In this document: positions 9,208 through 17,933 of the stretch, piece by piece
Position numbering within the stretch: the first letter of the stretch is position 1
Layout of the letters: each line of letters begins with the position of its first letter
Assembly: GCA_018715595.1 (NCBI GenBank)
Contig: DVLI01000015.1
Coordinates: 1-54,517 of the forward strand
DNA: 54,517 nt
Direction: 5' to 3'
DNA from: Candidatus Caccoplasma merdavium
Lineage (GTDB): Bacteria > Bacteroidota > Bacteroidia > Bacteroidales > UBA11471
Notes under the pieces: model-generated
Databases searched by the model: none
The model's input: the letters and a program-made list of their open reading frames with translations, nothing else
Told to the model about the DNA's origin: nothing
Program-made: the position numbers and the translations under genes

Positions 9208-10704
9208 TTAATGTACAAATTTGTTGATGGCGTCGATAAAGGCTTCGACCGAGGCCGCGATGATGTCGGTGTTGGCCGCAAACCCGTTGTAGTGCACGCC
9301 GTCATAAGCTACGGCCATGTGCACCTTGCCCACGTCGTCACTGCCTTTGGTGATGGCTTGAATAAGGAACTCCTGAATCGTCATTTGGCGGTGAATGATT
9401 TGTTTCACGGCTTTGATGGCCGCATCGACCGGGCCGTTGCCGGTGGCTGCCGCCTCGAAATGTTCTCCGGCGATGCGCAGCCCCACGCTGGCCACCGAAC
9501 GCACGCCGACGCCCGACGTCACTTGCAGGTAGTCGAGCGTGATGCGGGCATTTTCCGAACGGGCCTTACCTACGAGCATGAGCAGGTCGTCGTCGTTCAG
9601 GTCTTTTTTGCGGTCGGCCAGTTTCAAGAAATCCTCATAAGCCTTGTCGAGCCTCTCCTTGTCGAGTTCCACGCCCAAGATGTGCAGGCGGTGTTTCAGG
9701 GCGGCGCGGCCGCTGCGGGCGGTGAGTACAATCGAGTTCTCGTCGATGCCTACGTCGCGCGGGTCGATGATTTCGTAGTTCTCGCGGTTTTTGAGCACGC
9801 CGTCCTGGTGTATGCCCGACGAGTGGGCAAAGGCGTTGCGTCCCACGATGGCCTTGTTGGGTTGCACCGGCATGCTCATGAGGCTCGATACCAGCCGGCT
9901 GGTGCTGTAAATCTTTTGTGTGTTGATGTTGGTTTCGACGTCCAGCTCCTTGTGGCTCTTGAAAATCATGGCCACCTCTTCGAGCGAAGTGTTGCCGGCG
10001 CGTTCGCCGATGCCGTTGATGGTCACCTCGGCCTGACGGGCGCCGTTGAGAATGCCCGATATGGTGTTGGCCGTGGCCATGCCCAAGTCGTTGTGGCAGT
10101 GGGTGGCGATGATGGCCTTGTCGATGCCCTTGACATTCTCTTTGAGGAAACGTATTTTACGGCCGAACTCCTCGGGCAGGCAGTAGCCCGTCGTGTCGGG
10201 AATGTTTACCACCGTGGCACCGGCCTTGATGACAGCCTCGATGACGCGCGCCAGATATTCGTTGTCGGTGCGGCCGGCATCTTCGGCGTAGAATTCCACG
10301 TCTTCGACATATTTCTTGGCATATTTCACCGCGGCGACGGCGCGCTCGATAATCTCTTCGCGGGTGGAGTTGAATTTGTATTTGATGTGGTAGTCCGACG
10401 TGCCGATGCCTGTGTGTATGCGTTTGTGCTTGGCATACTGCAAAGCCTCGGCGGCCACTTTTATGTCGTTTTCGTTGGCGCGGGTCAGGGCGCAGATGGT
10501 GGGCCACGTTACCGCCTTGGAGATGGTGACGACCGAGTTGAAGTCGCCCGGGCTCGACACAGGAAATCCTGCCTCGATAATGTCTACGCCCAATGCTTCG
10601 AGGGCCTTGGCCACCTCTATTTTCTCTACGGTGTTGAGCTGACAACCCGGCACTTGTTCACCGTCGCGCAGGGTTGTATCGAAAATGTATAACTTTTCTG
10701 ACAT
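9208..10704 (-). CDS. leuA: 2-isopropylmalate synthase
   Basis: First committed step of leucine synthesis: condensation of acetyl-CoA with 2-oxoisovalerate. The 498-residue protein shows [14 protein letters not shown], the divalent-metal HCHNDLG motif, [14 protein letters not shown], and a C-terminal LeuA allosteric domain (about 380-498). This is the first structural gene of the operon. Its ATG lies 94 bp downstream of the leader-peptide stop, beyond the attenuator hairpin, so transcription into it depends on readthrough. Confidence 0.97.
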   Translation of the reverse strand: MSEKLYIFDTTLRDGEQVPGCQLNTVEKIEVAKALEALGVDIIEAGFPVSSPGDFNSVVTISKAVTWPTICALTRANENDIKVAAEALQYAKHKRIHTGIGTSDYHIKYKFNSTREEIIERAVAAVKYAKKYVEDVEFYAEDAGRTDNEYLARVIEAVIKAGATVVNIPDTTGYCLPEEFGRKIRFLKENVKGIDKAIIATHCHNDLGMATANTISGILNGARQAEVTINGIGERAGNTSLEEVAMIFKSHKELDVETNINTQKIYSTSRLVSSLMSMPVQPNKAIVGRNAFAHSSGIHQDGVLKNRENYEIIDPRDVGIDENSIVLTARSGRAALKHRLHILGVELDKERLDKAYEDFLKLADRKKDLNDDDLLMLVGKARSENARITLDYLQVTSGVGVRSVASVGLRIAGEHFEAAATGNGPVDAAIKAVKQIIHRQMTIQEFLIQAITKGSDDVGKVHMAVAYDGVHYNGFAANTDIIAASVEAFIDAINKFVH

Positions 10705-10733
10705 GGTAATATGACGTTTTTTCGTTTCTTCTC

Positions 10734-10773
10734 AAAAAAAAACCTTTCTGCACAGGGACGTGTGAGAAAGGTT
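10734..10773 (-). terminator. leu attenuator (intrinsic terminator in the leader)
   Basis: On the minus strand, AACCTTTCT-TGTG-loop-CACA-(one bulged base)-AGAAAGGTT is followed directly by a run of nine U. This textbook terminator lies between the leader peptide and leuA, where it can only act as a conditional stop. The competing antiterminator pairing was not resolved by eye. Confidence 0.9.
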
Positions 10774-10798
10774 TGTATATCGGTATCATTTCTTCATT

Positions 10799-10876
10799 TT
10801 AGCGCACCGGCTCACCGTCCATCGAACTCTTCGGTAGAATAATAATTCGTAGGTCGTGAAGTCGGAAGTTTTGCAT
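10799..10876 (-). CDS. leu operon leader peptide (25 aa)
   Basis: A short ORF too small for ordinary gene finders: ATG at 10876-10874, TAA at 10801-10799. Residues 9-14 read L-R-I-I-I-L, with another Leu at 6, so 6 of 14 N-terminal residues are branched-chain. It starts about 30 nt after the promoter -7 box and ends 26 nt before the terminator hairpin. Ribosome stalling at the Leu/Ile codons when charged tRNA is scarce would prevent terminator formation (established attenuation logic; inference here). No strong Shine-Dalgarno is visible, as is usual in Bacteroidetes. Confidence 0.82.
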   Translation of the reverse strand: MQNFRLHDLRIIILPKSSMDGEPVR

Positions 10877-10905
10877 CTGTCGAGATAGATTTGTTATTTC
10901 GGCTG

Positions 10906-10936
10906 CAAATGTAGCTATAATTTTTGATTCTGCAAA
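10906..10936 (-). promoter_or_regulatory. leu operon promoter
   Basis: Minus-strand TTTG (10936-10933), 19-nt spacer, then TACATTTG (10913-10906): a full Bacteroidetes -33/-7 pair. Transcription should start near 10899, just upstream of the leader peptide. Confidence 0.85.
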
Positions 10937-11172
10937 TAGAATGCAATATTTTTTGCGGGTTGTTTTACGAATTGTCAATTTTTATAAACCATAAAATGTC
11001 AAATCATAAAGAATTCAAGCCTCAGAAAAATTTTTGAATATATCGTTATTTGCTCCACCGGGACTTAATAATCCGTTTGCTCTTTTTATAAATTCCCCAT
11101 GTTTTAGCTTTAATGCCAAGTTATTTTTGTCGTACCGAGATAAGCTTATCGATAATGATGTCAAATTAAAAA
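10937..11172. other. AT-rich intergenic DNA upstream of the tail-fibre-like cassette
   Basis: No gene is seen. TATTTTTG at 11122-11129 fits a plus-strand -7 box about 44 bp before the 11173 gene, but the -33 region is poor. The change to AT-rich sequence begins here and lasts through the next three genes. Confidence 0.5.
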
Positions 11173-13413
11173 ATGAATAGTATGACAAATTCTAAACATG
11201 AAACAACCCAAATTCCTCCCGAGGTAAATTCTTCGGGTGCGATGGAAATAACCGGACAATTAGAACCATCGGTTGCCAGTTCTTCTATTGTTGAAAGTTT
11301 GTGGAATATAATCGACAATGAAGAATTCTTGGAGGTTGTTACCGATTCCAATGGCATTTTTTTACGGGGCATTAAAAGAGACGGCTCCATGGAATGGGCC
11401 AAAGGCGTACCGACGCCGATCCGGCAAATTTGTCCGTCGGAAAGAATCGAAAACCCCGAATGGCTTTTTTTATGGTGTATAGAAGATCAAAAAGGTGATC
11501 GCTACCCGGTCATGGGGGTTAAGTATGATTTTACATTTTGGTGTGCCAAAAATGAGATGACGTTTGATTTGAAAAAATTGGAAGCATCCATTTATGACCA
11601 TTCTATTGCCTTGTCTTCTACGAAAGAAGAATTGAAACAGACGTTGACCAATAGTATCAATCGCGTTAATAGGAAAATAGAGGCGACCGACAGCAAACAA
11701 AGTGAACTGGTCGCACGTATATCTTCGCTTGAAAACAAAAAGATACAGGAGAGTGATTGTTCCGAGGAACTTTTACAAAAAATCGGAACTTCCGGAGGAG
11801 GGTCAATCGAGAACTATGCCGACGGCCAGGATATTGCCTCTGTCGATAATAGGTTGCGGTTGGCATCGCGTCCTTATGGCCTGAATAATTACGGCTATGT
11901 GAGGTTACGGTGCAGAGATATAGAAAATGCCTTTGAAAATGTTGTCGCAGAAGACGAGGAGAATGTAACAGATGAACACTATTGCAAAAGGAAAACATTG
12001 ACCCTGTTTAAGTATGAAGGCTCACTAAAAGAAGAACATTATGTATATACCGTTTCTCCTATGATGGCAACCCATACGATATATGAGGTGGTACATACGC
12101 ACAATTTAGGGGGGCGTGTCGTGCGCATACCCGATGATTGCGTCTTGTGGTTCAATGGGGGTACATTTACAAACGGAACGATTCTCAGCAATAAAACAAA
12201 GGTCATAAATCTTCCTTCTGCTACCAGTAAGGTAGAAAAGTATGCAAAAACTTTTGTGAACACACCGGCCGAAATAGATATAGTTGGGAAAATTTACAAT
12301 ATCTATGGGCAGGAGATTACCGTGCGTGGTGATGTGATAAATCGTCATACCCCTTTGTGTTACAATTACGAAATCAGAATGTCGGATTATAAATATGACG
12401 GAAACGGGATAAATAATTCCATGCGCCTTGCTCGTAATTTGGGGGTTACCGATTGTATTATAACCATGTATATCAGGAATAATCATTCAACAGATTCAAC
12501 AAATGAAGTTATGTCCGATGAAGAAACCGATACAGATGCAATATTCAATGGGGCATATTATGTGAGTGGTTATTGGAGTAGTCCTCAATATCGTAATAAA
12601 CCTTTCGATTTGGCGAAGGAGATATATTTGAACGGATTGTCGGTAAAAGCCATAAAATTCCATGCGGGCGGCGAATGGCCAGAAGAAAATGGAACCGGAG
12701 GAGGTGGTATGTCTAAATATAAGGAATTTATATATGAATACACCAAACGGTTGAGTGAACGGTTGGCCGAACTTGGTCTCCCCGATTTTCAAGATGTATA
12801 TATCGTCAATGAACGAGGTGATTTTACCGATATAGATCCGAATGGTACGAGTTGTGTGTCTCTTATAAAAGAATTGGCACAGGATGTGAATGGCGAGGGC
12901 AAGACTGCCCGCTGCTCGTTTGCGGGTGAATATCAGATGGCAAATGCCGATCCCTCCCTCTATGATCATCTGAAACCTGCCTTTAATGTCTATCCTGCAT
13001 TGTCGTTCAAAGATGGAAAGATTACTCCGGCCGATGATTTGGTGTCGTTGATGGCCGAACGATTTATGTCGATCGGGACTTTCTGGCAAGGCCGGTATAA
13101 CATGAACAATATTGCGCTTTCTGAGATAGGTACCCGCCCGGCCATCAAGGCATTACGTGCACCCGAGGCGTATGGCGACGAAGTGGTAGGAGAGTATTAC
13201 GGCGATGCCATGATTTTGTTTTGGAAAACTTTCGCAGAGGTGGCCCGTAAGATGAATTTCGAGTATGTCTGTGTGTGGTATTGGGATTATATATGCGATT
13301 GGTATGTTACCGCACAAGGAACAAGCGAAGCTGGAAATACAGAAGAGAAATTCATCAGTAATAGAGGCTCCGAGATAGAAGACGATATGTACAGAATATT
13401 TTTAAAAATGTAG
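11173..13413 (+). CDS. Phage-tail-fibre-like protein with C-terminal putative clan GH-A glycosidase domain
   Basis: A 746-residue protein without signal peptide. Residues 46-130 hold two copies of a motif known from Bacteroidales phage/prophage appendage proteins (NEEFLEVVTDSNG..GIKRDG and NPEWLFLWCIEDQKG..). A predicted coiled coil follows (about 145-190). Residues 215-350 resemble Bacteroidales tail-fibre proteins: paired NYADGQDIASVDN/GLNNYGYVRLR, then TIYEVVHTH..RIPDDCVLWFNGGTFTNGT. Residues 455-746 look like a TIM-barrel hydrolase, with VNERGD (N546-E547) and LSEIG (E651) spaced like the acid/base and nucleophile of clan GH-A. It is first of three tightly packed AT-rich genes with no other phage genes nearby. 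Domain calls come from pattern recognition only. Confidence 0.65.
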   Translation: MNSMTNSKHETTQIPPEVNSSGAMEITGQLEPSVASSSIVESLWNIIDNEEFLEVVTDSNGIFLRGIKRDGSMEWAKGVPTPIRQICPSERIENPEWLFLWCIEDQKGDRYPVMGVKYDFTFWCAKNEMTFDLKKLEASIYDHSIALSSTKEELKQTLTNSINRVNRKIEATDSKQSELVARISSLENKKIQESDCSEELLQKIGTSGGGSIENYADGQDIASVDNRLRLASRPYGLNNYGYVRLRCRDIENAFENVVAEDEENVTDEHYCKRKTLTLFKYEGSLKEEHYVYTVSPMMATHTIYEVVHTHNLGGRVVRIPDDCVLWFNGGTFTNGTILSNKTKVINLPSATSKVEKYAKTFVNTPAEIDIVGKIYNIYGQEITVRGDVINRHTPLCYNYEIRMSDYKYDGNGINNSMRLARNLGVTDCIITMYIRNNHSTDSTNEVMSDEETDTDAIFNGAYYVSGYWSSPQYRNKPFDLAKEIYLNGLSVKAIKFHAGGEWPEENGTGGGGMSKYKEFIYEYTKRLSERLAELGLPDFQDVYIVNERGDFTDIDPNGTSCVSLIKELAQDVNGEGKTARCSFAGEYQMANADPSLYDHLKPAFNVYPALSFKDGKITPADDLVSLMAERFMSIGTFWQGRYNMNNIALSEIGTRPAIKALRAPEAYGDEVVGEYYGDAMILFWKTFAEVARKMNFEYVCVWYWDYICDWYVTAQGTSEAGNTEEKFISNRGSEIEDDMYRIFLKM

Positions 13414-13417
13414 AGTT

Positions 13418-13849
13418 ATGACAATTCCTATTTATGCACCTTATTTTGCTGAAAATTGTACAGCAGAGTACGCCGAGATAAAGCGTCCGTTCGATGCCTT
13501 TGTGACGGCCTGGATAAAACGCATCGATGGTTCGATATGTAAGAATGAATATTCCCTCACCTGTCGCAAGACGTTGTCGAAAAGTGAAGACTATGTACCC
13601 GATAGTGTCATATCGAGCGAATGGACTTTCAAGGCACTCGATTTGCAGGAAGACGTCCGATTGTTTCTGCAAATCAATTCGAGAGGACGCCTGTGTCTGT
13701 GTGGCGATGTTTCAAAAGTCAAGCTCATCGAGCTGAAAACCATAGAGCCGTCGGCTATAATAACTGTCGACAATATGCGGGTTGAGCCGTTGAGTTTTAT
13801 AAAGATAACCCAAAATAATAACCAATCATTAAATCCTACAAAATTATGA
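13418..13849 (+). CDS. Unknown small protein of the tail-fibre-like cassette
   Basis: A 143-residue protein I do not recognise. It has no signal peptide or membrane segment, and is mixed alpha/beta in character, with a short cysteine-containing patch (GRLCLCGD) near residue 92. It starts 4 bp after the preceding gene and its stop overlaps the next start (ATGA), so translation of the three genes is probably coupled. Its position suggests a structural or chaperone partner of the large protein, as assembly factors often follow fibre genes; this is inference. Confidence 0.7.
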   Translation: MTIPIYAPYFAENCTAEYAEIKRPFDAFVTAWIKRIDGSICKNEYSLTCRKTLSKSEDYVPDSVISSEWTFKALDLQEDVRLFLQINSRGRLCLCGDVSKVKLIELKTIEPSAIITVDNMRVEPLSFIKITQNNNQSLNPTKL

Positions 13850-15048
13850 ATACCTGTTTAGTAACAATATTGCCGGGAAAGGTAAGCGACACCTCTATGC
13901 TGAAAGTGGACGATATTAGATTCCATATCGTACTGAATGAGGGAGAAAATAGTGTTTTTACAATACAAGCAGTTTCAGGGAAAAAAGTGACGGCTTCGAT
14001 AGCCAATGTAGTCAAGGGTAGCCCTAAGTTCAGCGACGGCTCTATGACCATTGAGAATAATTCCGAATATCCAAAGCCGGCATATTCGACGGCTCCGGCC
14101 ACAGAGTTGCAGGAGTTTGATATTATTGTCTCCAACAAAAGTTATTTGAGATATCTTGATATGCCGACTAGAACAAACGAGGCTTTCGATGTCGGTGTTT
14201 TGAAATCTTGTACGGCATTAGATACTTTGTGCTTAAATGGCGAGCTTGGGGGTGATTCGAGTGTGCTGCGTGATATGACAAGTTTAAAAAATTTGTATGT
14301 GCGCGGTGCCGGTTTCCGATTGGACCTGAACGATCTGAAAGATTGTCCTTTGGAGAAGTTGGAGTTAAAATCTGATAATGGAGCTGATGCAAAATTCTCT
14401 ATCAATGATTTGCAGAATATGACAACGAGATCGTTGACAGAATTGACATTGGCGGGTACATACCAAAAGCAACTTAGAGGCGTTACCGGAGATCTGTCGG
14501 TGTTAAGTAGCTTTAAAAAGCTCGTAAAACTGGCAATACCCTATACCTCTATCAGTGGGAATCTGAGTGCACTGAGCGGCCTGACGGGTCTTGAAGAAAT
14601 CTCAGCCTCGGAGTGCAATTTCGAGGGAGATCTGAGTAGCTTGCCGCCTAAGTGTCGTATATTTTCCAATATTGCAGGAAGCAAGAATACTTGGTTTACC
14701 TGGACAGATGGCGCTCGGGCGTTGAAAAGCTCTTGTCTCTTGTCGATAAACGCGGTAAATTACCCGGCCAATTTGCTAGGAAGTGATTTGTTTGAAATGC
14801 TTAACGACCAGTCATGTTGTTTTCCTCCTGAGAAGAAGATACTAAACGAAGCTGGTGCCGTAATAGATCATGAGGATTTGCCAACTAAAATTTATATTAA
14901 TACCGACGATAATCATAAACAGTTTTTGGAGGAATGTAGTGGCGATTTGGAGATACTTCTTAGTGATTTATTAAGATGTTGTGTAACCGAACTTGTCATC
15001 GACGGAGAGACATTTATCACAAATGGGCAGATTGTGTATGCCGGGTAG
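13846..15048 (+). CDS. Leucine-rich-repeat protein of the tail-fibre-like cassette
   Basis: A 400-residue protein without signal peptide. An N-terminal beta-rich module (about 1-100) precedes roughly seven irregular leucine-rich repeats (about 115-270), such as MTSLKNLYVRGAGF, KKLVKLAIPYTSISGNL and LTGLEEISASECNFEGDL. A C-terminal region without clear similarity completes it. Comparable LRR proteins occur beside tail-fibre genes in Bacteroidales prophages (recalled, not searched). It overlaps the previous gene by 4 nt and ends 25 bp before a strong terminator, closing the unit. A binding role is likely, target unknown. Confidence 0.75.
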   Translation: MNTCLVTILPGKVSDTSMLKVDDIRFHIVLNEGENSVFTIQAVSGKKVTASIANVVKGSPKFSDGSMTIENNSEYPKPAYSTAPATELQEFDIIVSNKSYLRYLDMPTRTNEAFDVGVLKSCTALDTLCLNGELGGDSSVLRDMTSLKNLYVRGAGFRLDLNDLKDCPLEKLELKSDNGADAKFSINDLQNMTTRSLTELTLAGTYQKQLRGVTGDLSVLSSFKKLVKLAIPYTSISGNLSALSGLTGLEEISASECNFEGDLSSLPPKCRIFSNIAGSKNTWFTWTDGARALKSSCLLSINAVNYPANLLGSDLFEMLNDQSCCFPPEKKILNEAGAVIDHEDLPTKIYINTDDNHKQFLEECSGDLEILLSDLLRCCVTELVIDGETFITNGQIVYAG

Positions 15049-15073
15049 GAACGGATAACTCTTGTCCATTTAT

Positions 15074-15104
15074 GGGCGGCCGGTAGTGGCCGCCCTGTTT
15101 TTTG
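15074..15104 (+). terminator. Terminator of the tail-fibre-like cassette
   Basis: GGGCGGCC, 6-nt loop, GGCCGCCC, then TGTTTTTTT. It closes the three-gene unit. Confidence 0.88.
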
Positions 15105-15114
15105 TGTAAAAAAG

Positions 15115-15146
15115 TTGGGATTTTTCGGTTTTGTTTTATAACTTTC
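15115..15146 (+). promoter_or_regulatory. Possible promoter of the BspA-like gene
   Basis: TTG (15115-15117), 21-nt spacer and TAACTTTC (15139-15146), one base off the -7 consensus, placed 35 bp before the start codon. Confidence 0.45.
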
Positions 15147-15180
15147 CGGCATTCATGAGGAATACCTAAAAATATGATGT

Positions 15181-16848
15181 ATGGGAAAACGTGTGATTTT
15201 GGCGGCGATGCTCTTATTCGCCACATTGGGAGTTGTTAGGGGGCAAGAGTATATCGACGATGGGTGGTATTACCTTCTCTATGATGATTTCGGAGAAAGA
15301 ACCGCTGTTCTCGAAACAAGCACCCGACCGGTAGAAGATCGAGACTTGCAGATACCCGAGTATATCGATGTATATGGAGATTCTTATCGGGTGGTAGAAA
15401 TTGGCGATGATGTTTTCGCGGGGAATACCTCAATACGAACGGTAACATTGCCTCCGAGTTTGCAGACGATAGGGAAAAGAGCTTTTCAGGATTGCGATTC
15501 GTTGGTATCGATAAATCTCGAGAATGTCAAGAAGATAGGTGTCGATGCGTTCAATAGTTGTGATCTTTTGAAGTCGGTCGATCTCTCTTCTTTGTTTTTT
15601 ATCGATGAACATACGTTTAGCTCGTGTTACGCTTTGGAATCGGTGAAGATTTCCGAGAAGACTACATCTATTGGTTACGATGCTTTTTGGTACTGTGAAC
15701 GGCTTTTTTCGGTCATCATACCCGACGGGGTAGAGAGCATAGGCGATAATGCTTTTGAGAACTGTGGATTGAGAAAGTTGACTTTGGGGAAGAATGTGAA
15801 AACAATCGGCGATAATGCTTTTGCTTCTTGTTCCGAGTTGTTGGAAATTCATTCATTGGCCGTAGAGCCACCGGCTTATCTACGGGGGAGTCCCGACGGG
15901 GTGCTTTTCAGTGGAATATCTAACACTTATGGTATTCTATATGTGCCCGAGGGTTCGGTCGACGCTTATCGGCAGGCCGATGAGTGGGGAAATTTTGTTT
16001 CAATCCGCGATTCGGTATATCCCGATTATGTGGAGATACCGATAACATCTATCACCTTAGACCCCGATACCCTTATTATTATTCGAGATATGCCGAATAA
16101 GTACTATGCTTATTGGTCGATAACACCAGAGAATGCCTCTTACCCCCAGTTGTCGTATGAGGTAGAAAATCAAGGAAAATTCGATGTCTTTTTTTATAAT
16201 GGTTCAGGTCGAATATCTGTCAGTGGTTGGGGATATGCGTTCGATACGGAGTGTCCCATGCGTTCCGATACGGCTGTAATCAGGCTGAGTACCACCGATG
16301 GCAGCAACCTGTCGGCGACATGTACTGTGATATACATAGCCCAGCAGGCAACATACTTCTCTTTGGGACAGGATTCTGTAACCATAGAGTGTGGCGGTTC
16401 TTTTGCGGATACCTGTGAGCTCCTGCCGCAGTATGCCTCGTATGTGCGGAACATCGAGTGGACATCGAGTGATGAGTCGGTGGCGTGGGTAACGATGACT
16501 CATTGGTCGAACAGGAGATATGGCTTCTTTGGCGAAGGACCGGGAACGGCCATTATTACGGCAAGGACTACCGACGGCAGCAACTTGTGCGATACTTGTG
16601 TGGTAACGGTATTGCCGTCGACGACGGGAGTAGAGGCTGTCGAGAGTGCCGCCGTGCAGGTATATGCCAGCGGCGGGCGTATTGTAGTCGACGGGTCGGC
16701 ACCGGGAGAACCGATTGTCGTATGCCGGCTCGATGGGGGCGTCGTGCAGGAGTGTGTCTCTACGGGGAAACACATGGAAATACCTCTTCCCTTCGGCGGA
16801 ATGTATATCGTCAATGTGAACGGGACCGTTCGCAAGGTGGTATTGTAG
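15181..16848 (+). CDS. BspA-like leucine-rich-repeat surface protein
   Basis: A 555-residue exported protein. A signal peptide (1-21, ending VVRG) precedes LRR_5/BspA-type repeats (about 70-225; e.g. PPSLQTIGKRAFQDCDSL, DGVESIGDNAFENC). Two Ig-like Big_2-type modules follow (about 285-400 and 400-485), each ending in a TDGSNL..TC pattern. The C-terminal about 70 residues (from GVEAV) resemble the Bacteroidales secretion/sorting-tail fold (GGRIVVDG...GMYIVNVNGTVRKVVL). BspA proteins are cell-surface adhesins in other genera. It is monocistronic, convergent with rpoD. Confidence 0.87.
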   Translation: MGKRVILAAMLLFATLGVVRGQEYIDDGWYYLLYDDFGERTAVLETSTRPVEDRDLQIPEYIDVYGDSYRVVEIGDDVFAGNTSIRTVTLPPSLQTIGKRAFQDCDSLVSINLENVKKIGVDAFNSCDLLKSVDLSSLFFIDEHTFSSCYALESVKISEKTTSIGYDAFWYCERLFSVIIPDGVESIGDNAFENCGLRKLTLGKNVKTIGDNAFASCSELLEIHSLAVEPPAYLRGSPDGVLFSGISNTYGILYVPEGSVDAYRQADEWGNFVSIRDSVYPDYVEIPITSITLDPDTLIIIRDMPNKYYAYWSITPENASYPQLSYEVENQGKFDVFFYNGSGRISVSGWGYAFDTECPMRSDTAVIRLSTTDGSNLSATCTVIYIAQQATYFSLGQDSVTIECGGSFADTCELLPQYASYVRNIEWTSSDESVAWVTMTHWSNRRYGFFGEGPGTAIITARTTDGSNLCDTCVVTVLPSTTGVEAVESAAVQVYASGGRIVVDGSAPGEPIVVCRLDGGVVQECVSTGKHMEIPLPFGGMYIVNVNGTVRKVVL

Positions 16849-16871
16849 CTTCCCGGGTTATCATATAAACG

Positions 16872-16904
16872 ACGAAGGGCCGCTCCCGAGGAGCGGCCCT
16901 TCGT
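16872..16904. terminator. Bidirectional terminator between BspA-like gene and rpoD
   Basis: A perfect 15-bp stem (acgaagggccgctcc) with a 3-nt loop, between convergent genes. Confidence 0.85.
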
Positions 16905-16921
16905 TATGAACAATCAAAATG

Positions 16922-17782
16922 TTATCCCAAATAGGTTTTGAGCAACTTGCTGCGCGAGCTTTGACGCAGGCGGCGAATGGCTTTTTCCTTGATTTGACGT
17001 ACGCGTTCACGGGTCAAACCGAATTTGTCGCCGATTTCTTCCAGCGTCATTTCCTGACAGCCTATGCCGAAGAACATCTTGATGATGTCGCTTTCGCGTT
17101 CGGTGAGAGTGGCCAGCGCACGGTCTATTTCTTTGGCGAGCGACTCGTTTATGAGCGAGCGGTCGGCGATGGGGGAGTCGTCATTGACCAGGACGTCGAG
17201 CAGGCTGTTGTCTTCGCCTTCGACAAAAGGCGCGTCGACCGAGATGTGCCGGCCCGATACTTTCATCGTGTCGGAGATTTTGTCGACGGGAATGTCCAGC
17301 TCTTTGGCCAATTCTTCGGGCGAGGGGCGGCGTTCGTTCTCTTGTTCAAATTTTGAGAATGCTTTGCTGATTTTGTTGAGCGAACCGACTTGGTTCAGAG
17401 GCAAGCGAACGATGCGCGATTGCTCGGCCAATGCTTGAAGAATGGACTGACGAATCCACCACACGGCATAAGAAATGAATTTGAATCCGCGGGTCTCGTC
17501 GAACTTTTCGGCGGCTTTTATCAGTCCCAAATTGCCTTCGTTGATAAGGTCGGGCAGGCTGAGTCCCTGGTTTTGGTACTGTTTGGCTACCGAGACGACA
17601 AAACGCAGATTGGCGCGTGTGAGCTTTTCCAAAGCGGCACGGTCGCCTTTCTTGATGCGCTGGGCGAGCTCTACCTCTTCTTCTACCGAAATCAAGTCCT
17701 CACGACCTATTTCCTGCAAGTATTTGTCAAGAGATGCGCTCTCCCTGTTGGTGATTGATTTTGTGATTTTTAATTGTCTCAT
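16922..17782 (-). CDS. rpoD: Primary RNA polymerase sigma factor
   Basis: Housekeeping sigma-70 of Bacteroidetes type: 286 residues, lacking the long acidic N-terminus of proteobacterial RpoD. Region 1.2 ([14 protein letters not shown]), region 2 ([20 protein letters not shown] and [17 protein letters not shown]), region 3 (about 130-200) and the region 4 helix-turn-helix ([21 protein letters not shown]) all appear intact. It should read the TAnnTTTG promoters seen throughout the window. Monocistronic. Confidence 0.96.
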   Translation of the reverse strand: MRQLKITKSITNRESASLDKYLQEIGREDLISVEEEVELAQRIKKGDRAALEKLTRANLRFVVSVAKQYQNQGLSLPDLINEGNLGLIKAAEKFDETRGFKFISYAVWWIRQSILQALAEQSRIVRLPLNQVGSLNKISKAFSKFEQENERRPSPEELAKELDIPVDKISDTMKVSGRHISVDAPFVEGEDNSLLDVLVNDDSPIADRSLINESLAKEIDRALATLTERESDIIKMFFGIGCQEMTLEEIGDKFGLTRERVRQIKEKAIRRLRQSSRSKLLKTYLG

Positions 17783-17805
17783 TCCGCAGAATAAATTTGG
17801 GGACG

Positions 17806-17813
17806 CAAATATA
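17806..17813 (-). promoter_or_regulatory. -7 box of rpoD
   Basis: Minus-strand TATATTTG, 23 bp upstream of the start codon; the -33 region is not consensus. Confidence 0.55.
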
Positions 17814-17881
17814 ATATATTTCTCTCATATTATGTTCCCCGTTGTCGTATTTTTTAAGAAAAAGAGCGTTTATAAGAATAA

Positions 17882-17917
17882 CTGCCGGAGCGGCATTTTA
17901 TTGTGCGGCTCCGGCAG
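17882..17917 (-). terminator. Terminator of the HtrA-like protease gene
   Basis: CTGCCGGAGC and its exact complement around a 16-nt loop, 17 bp after the protease stop. Confidence 0.75.
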
Positions 17918-17933
17918 GTTCTGTTTGTGTGTC

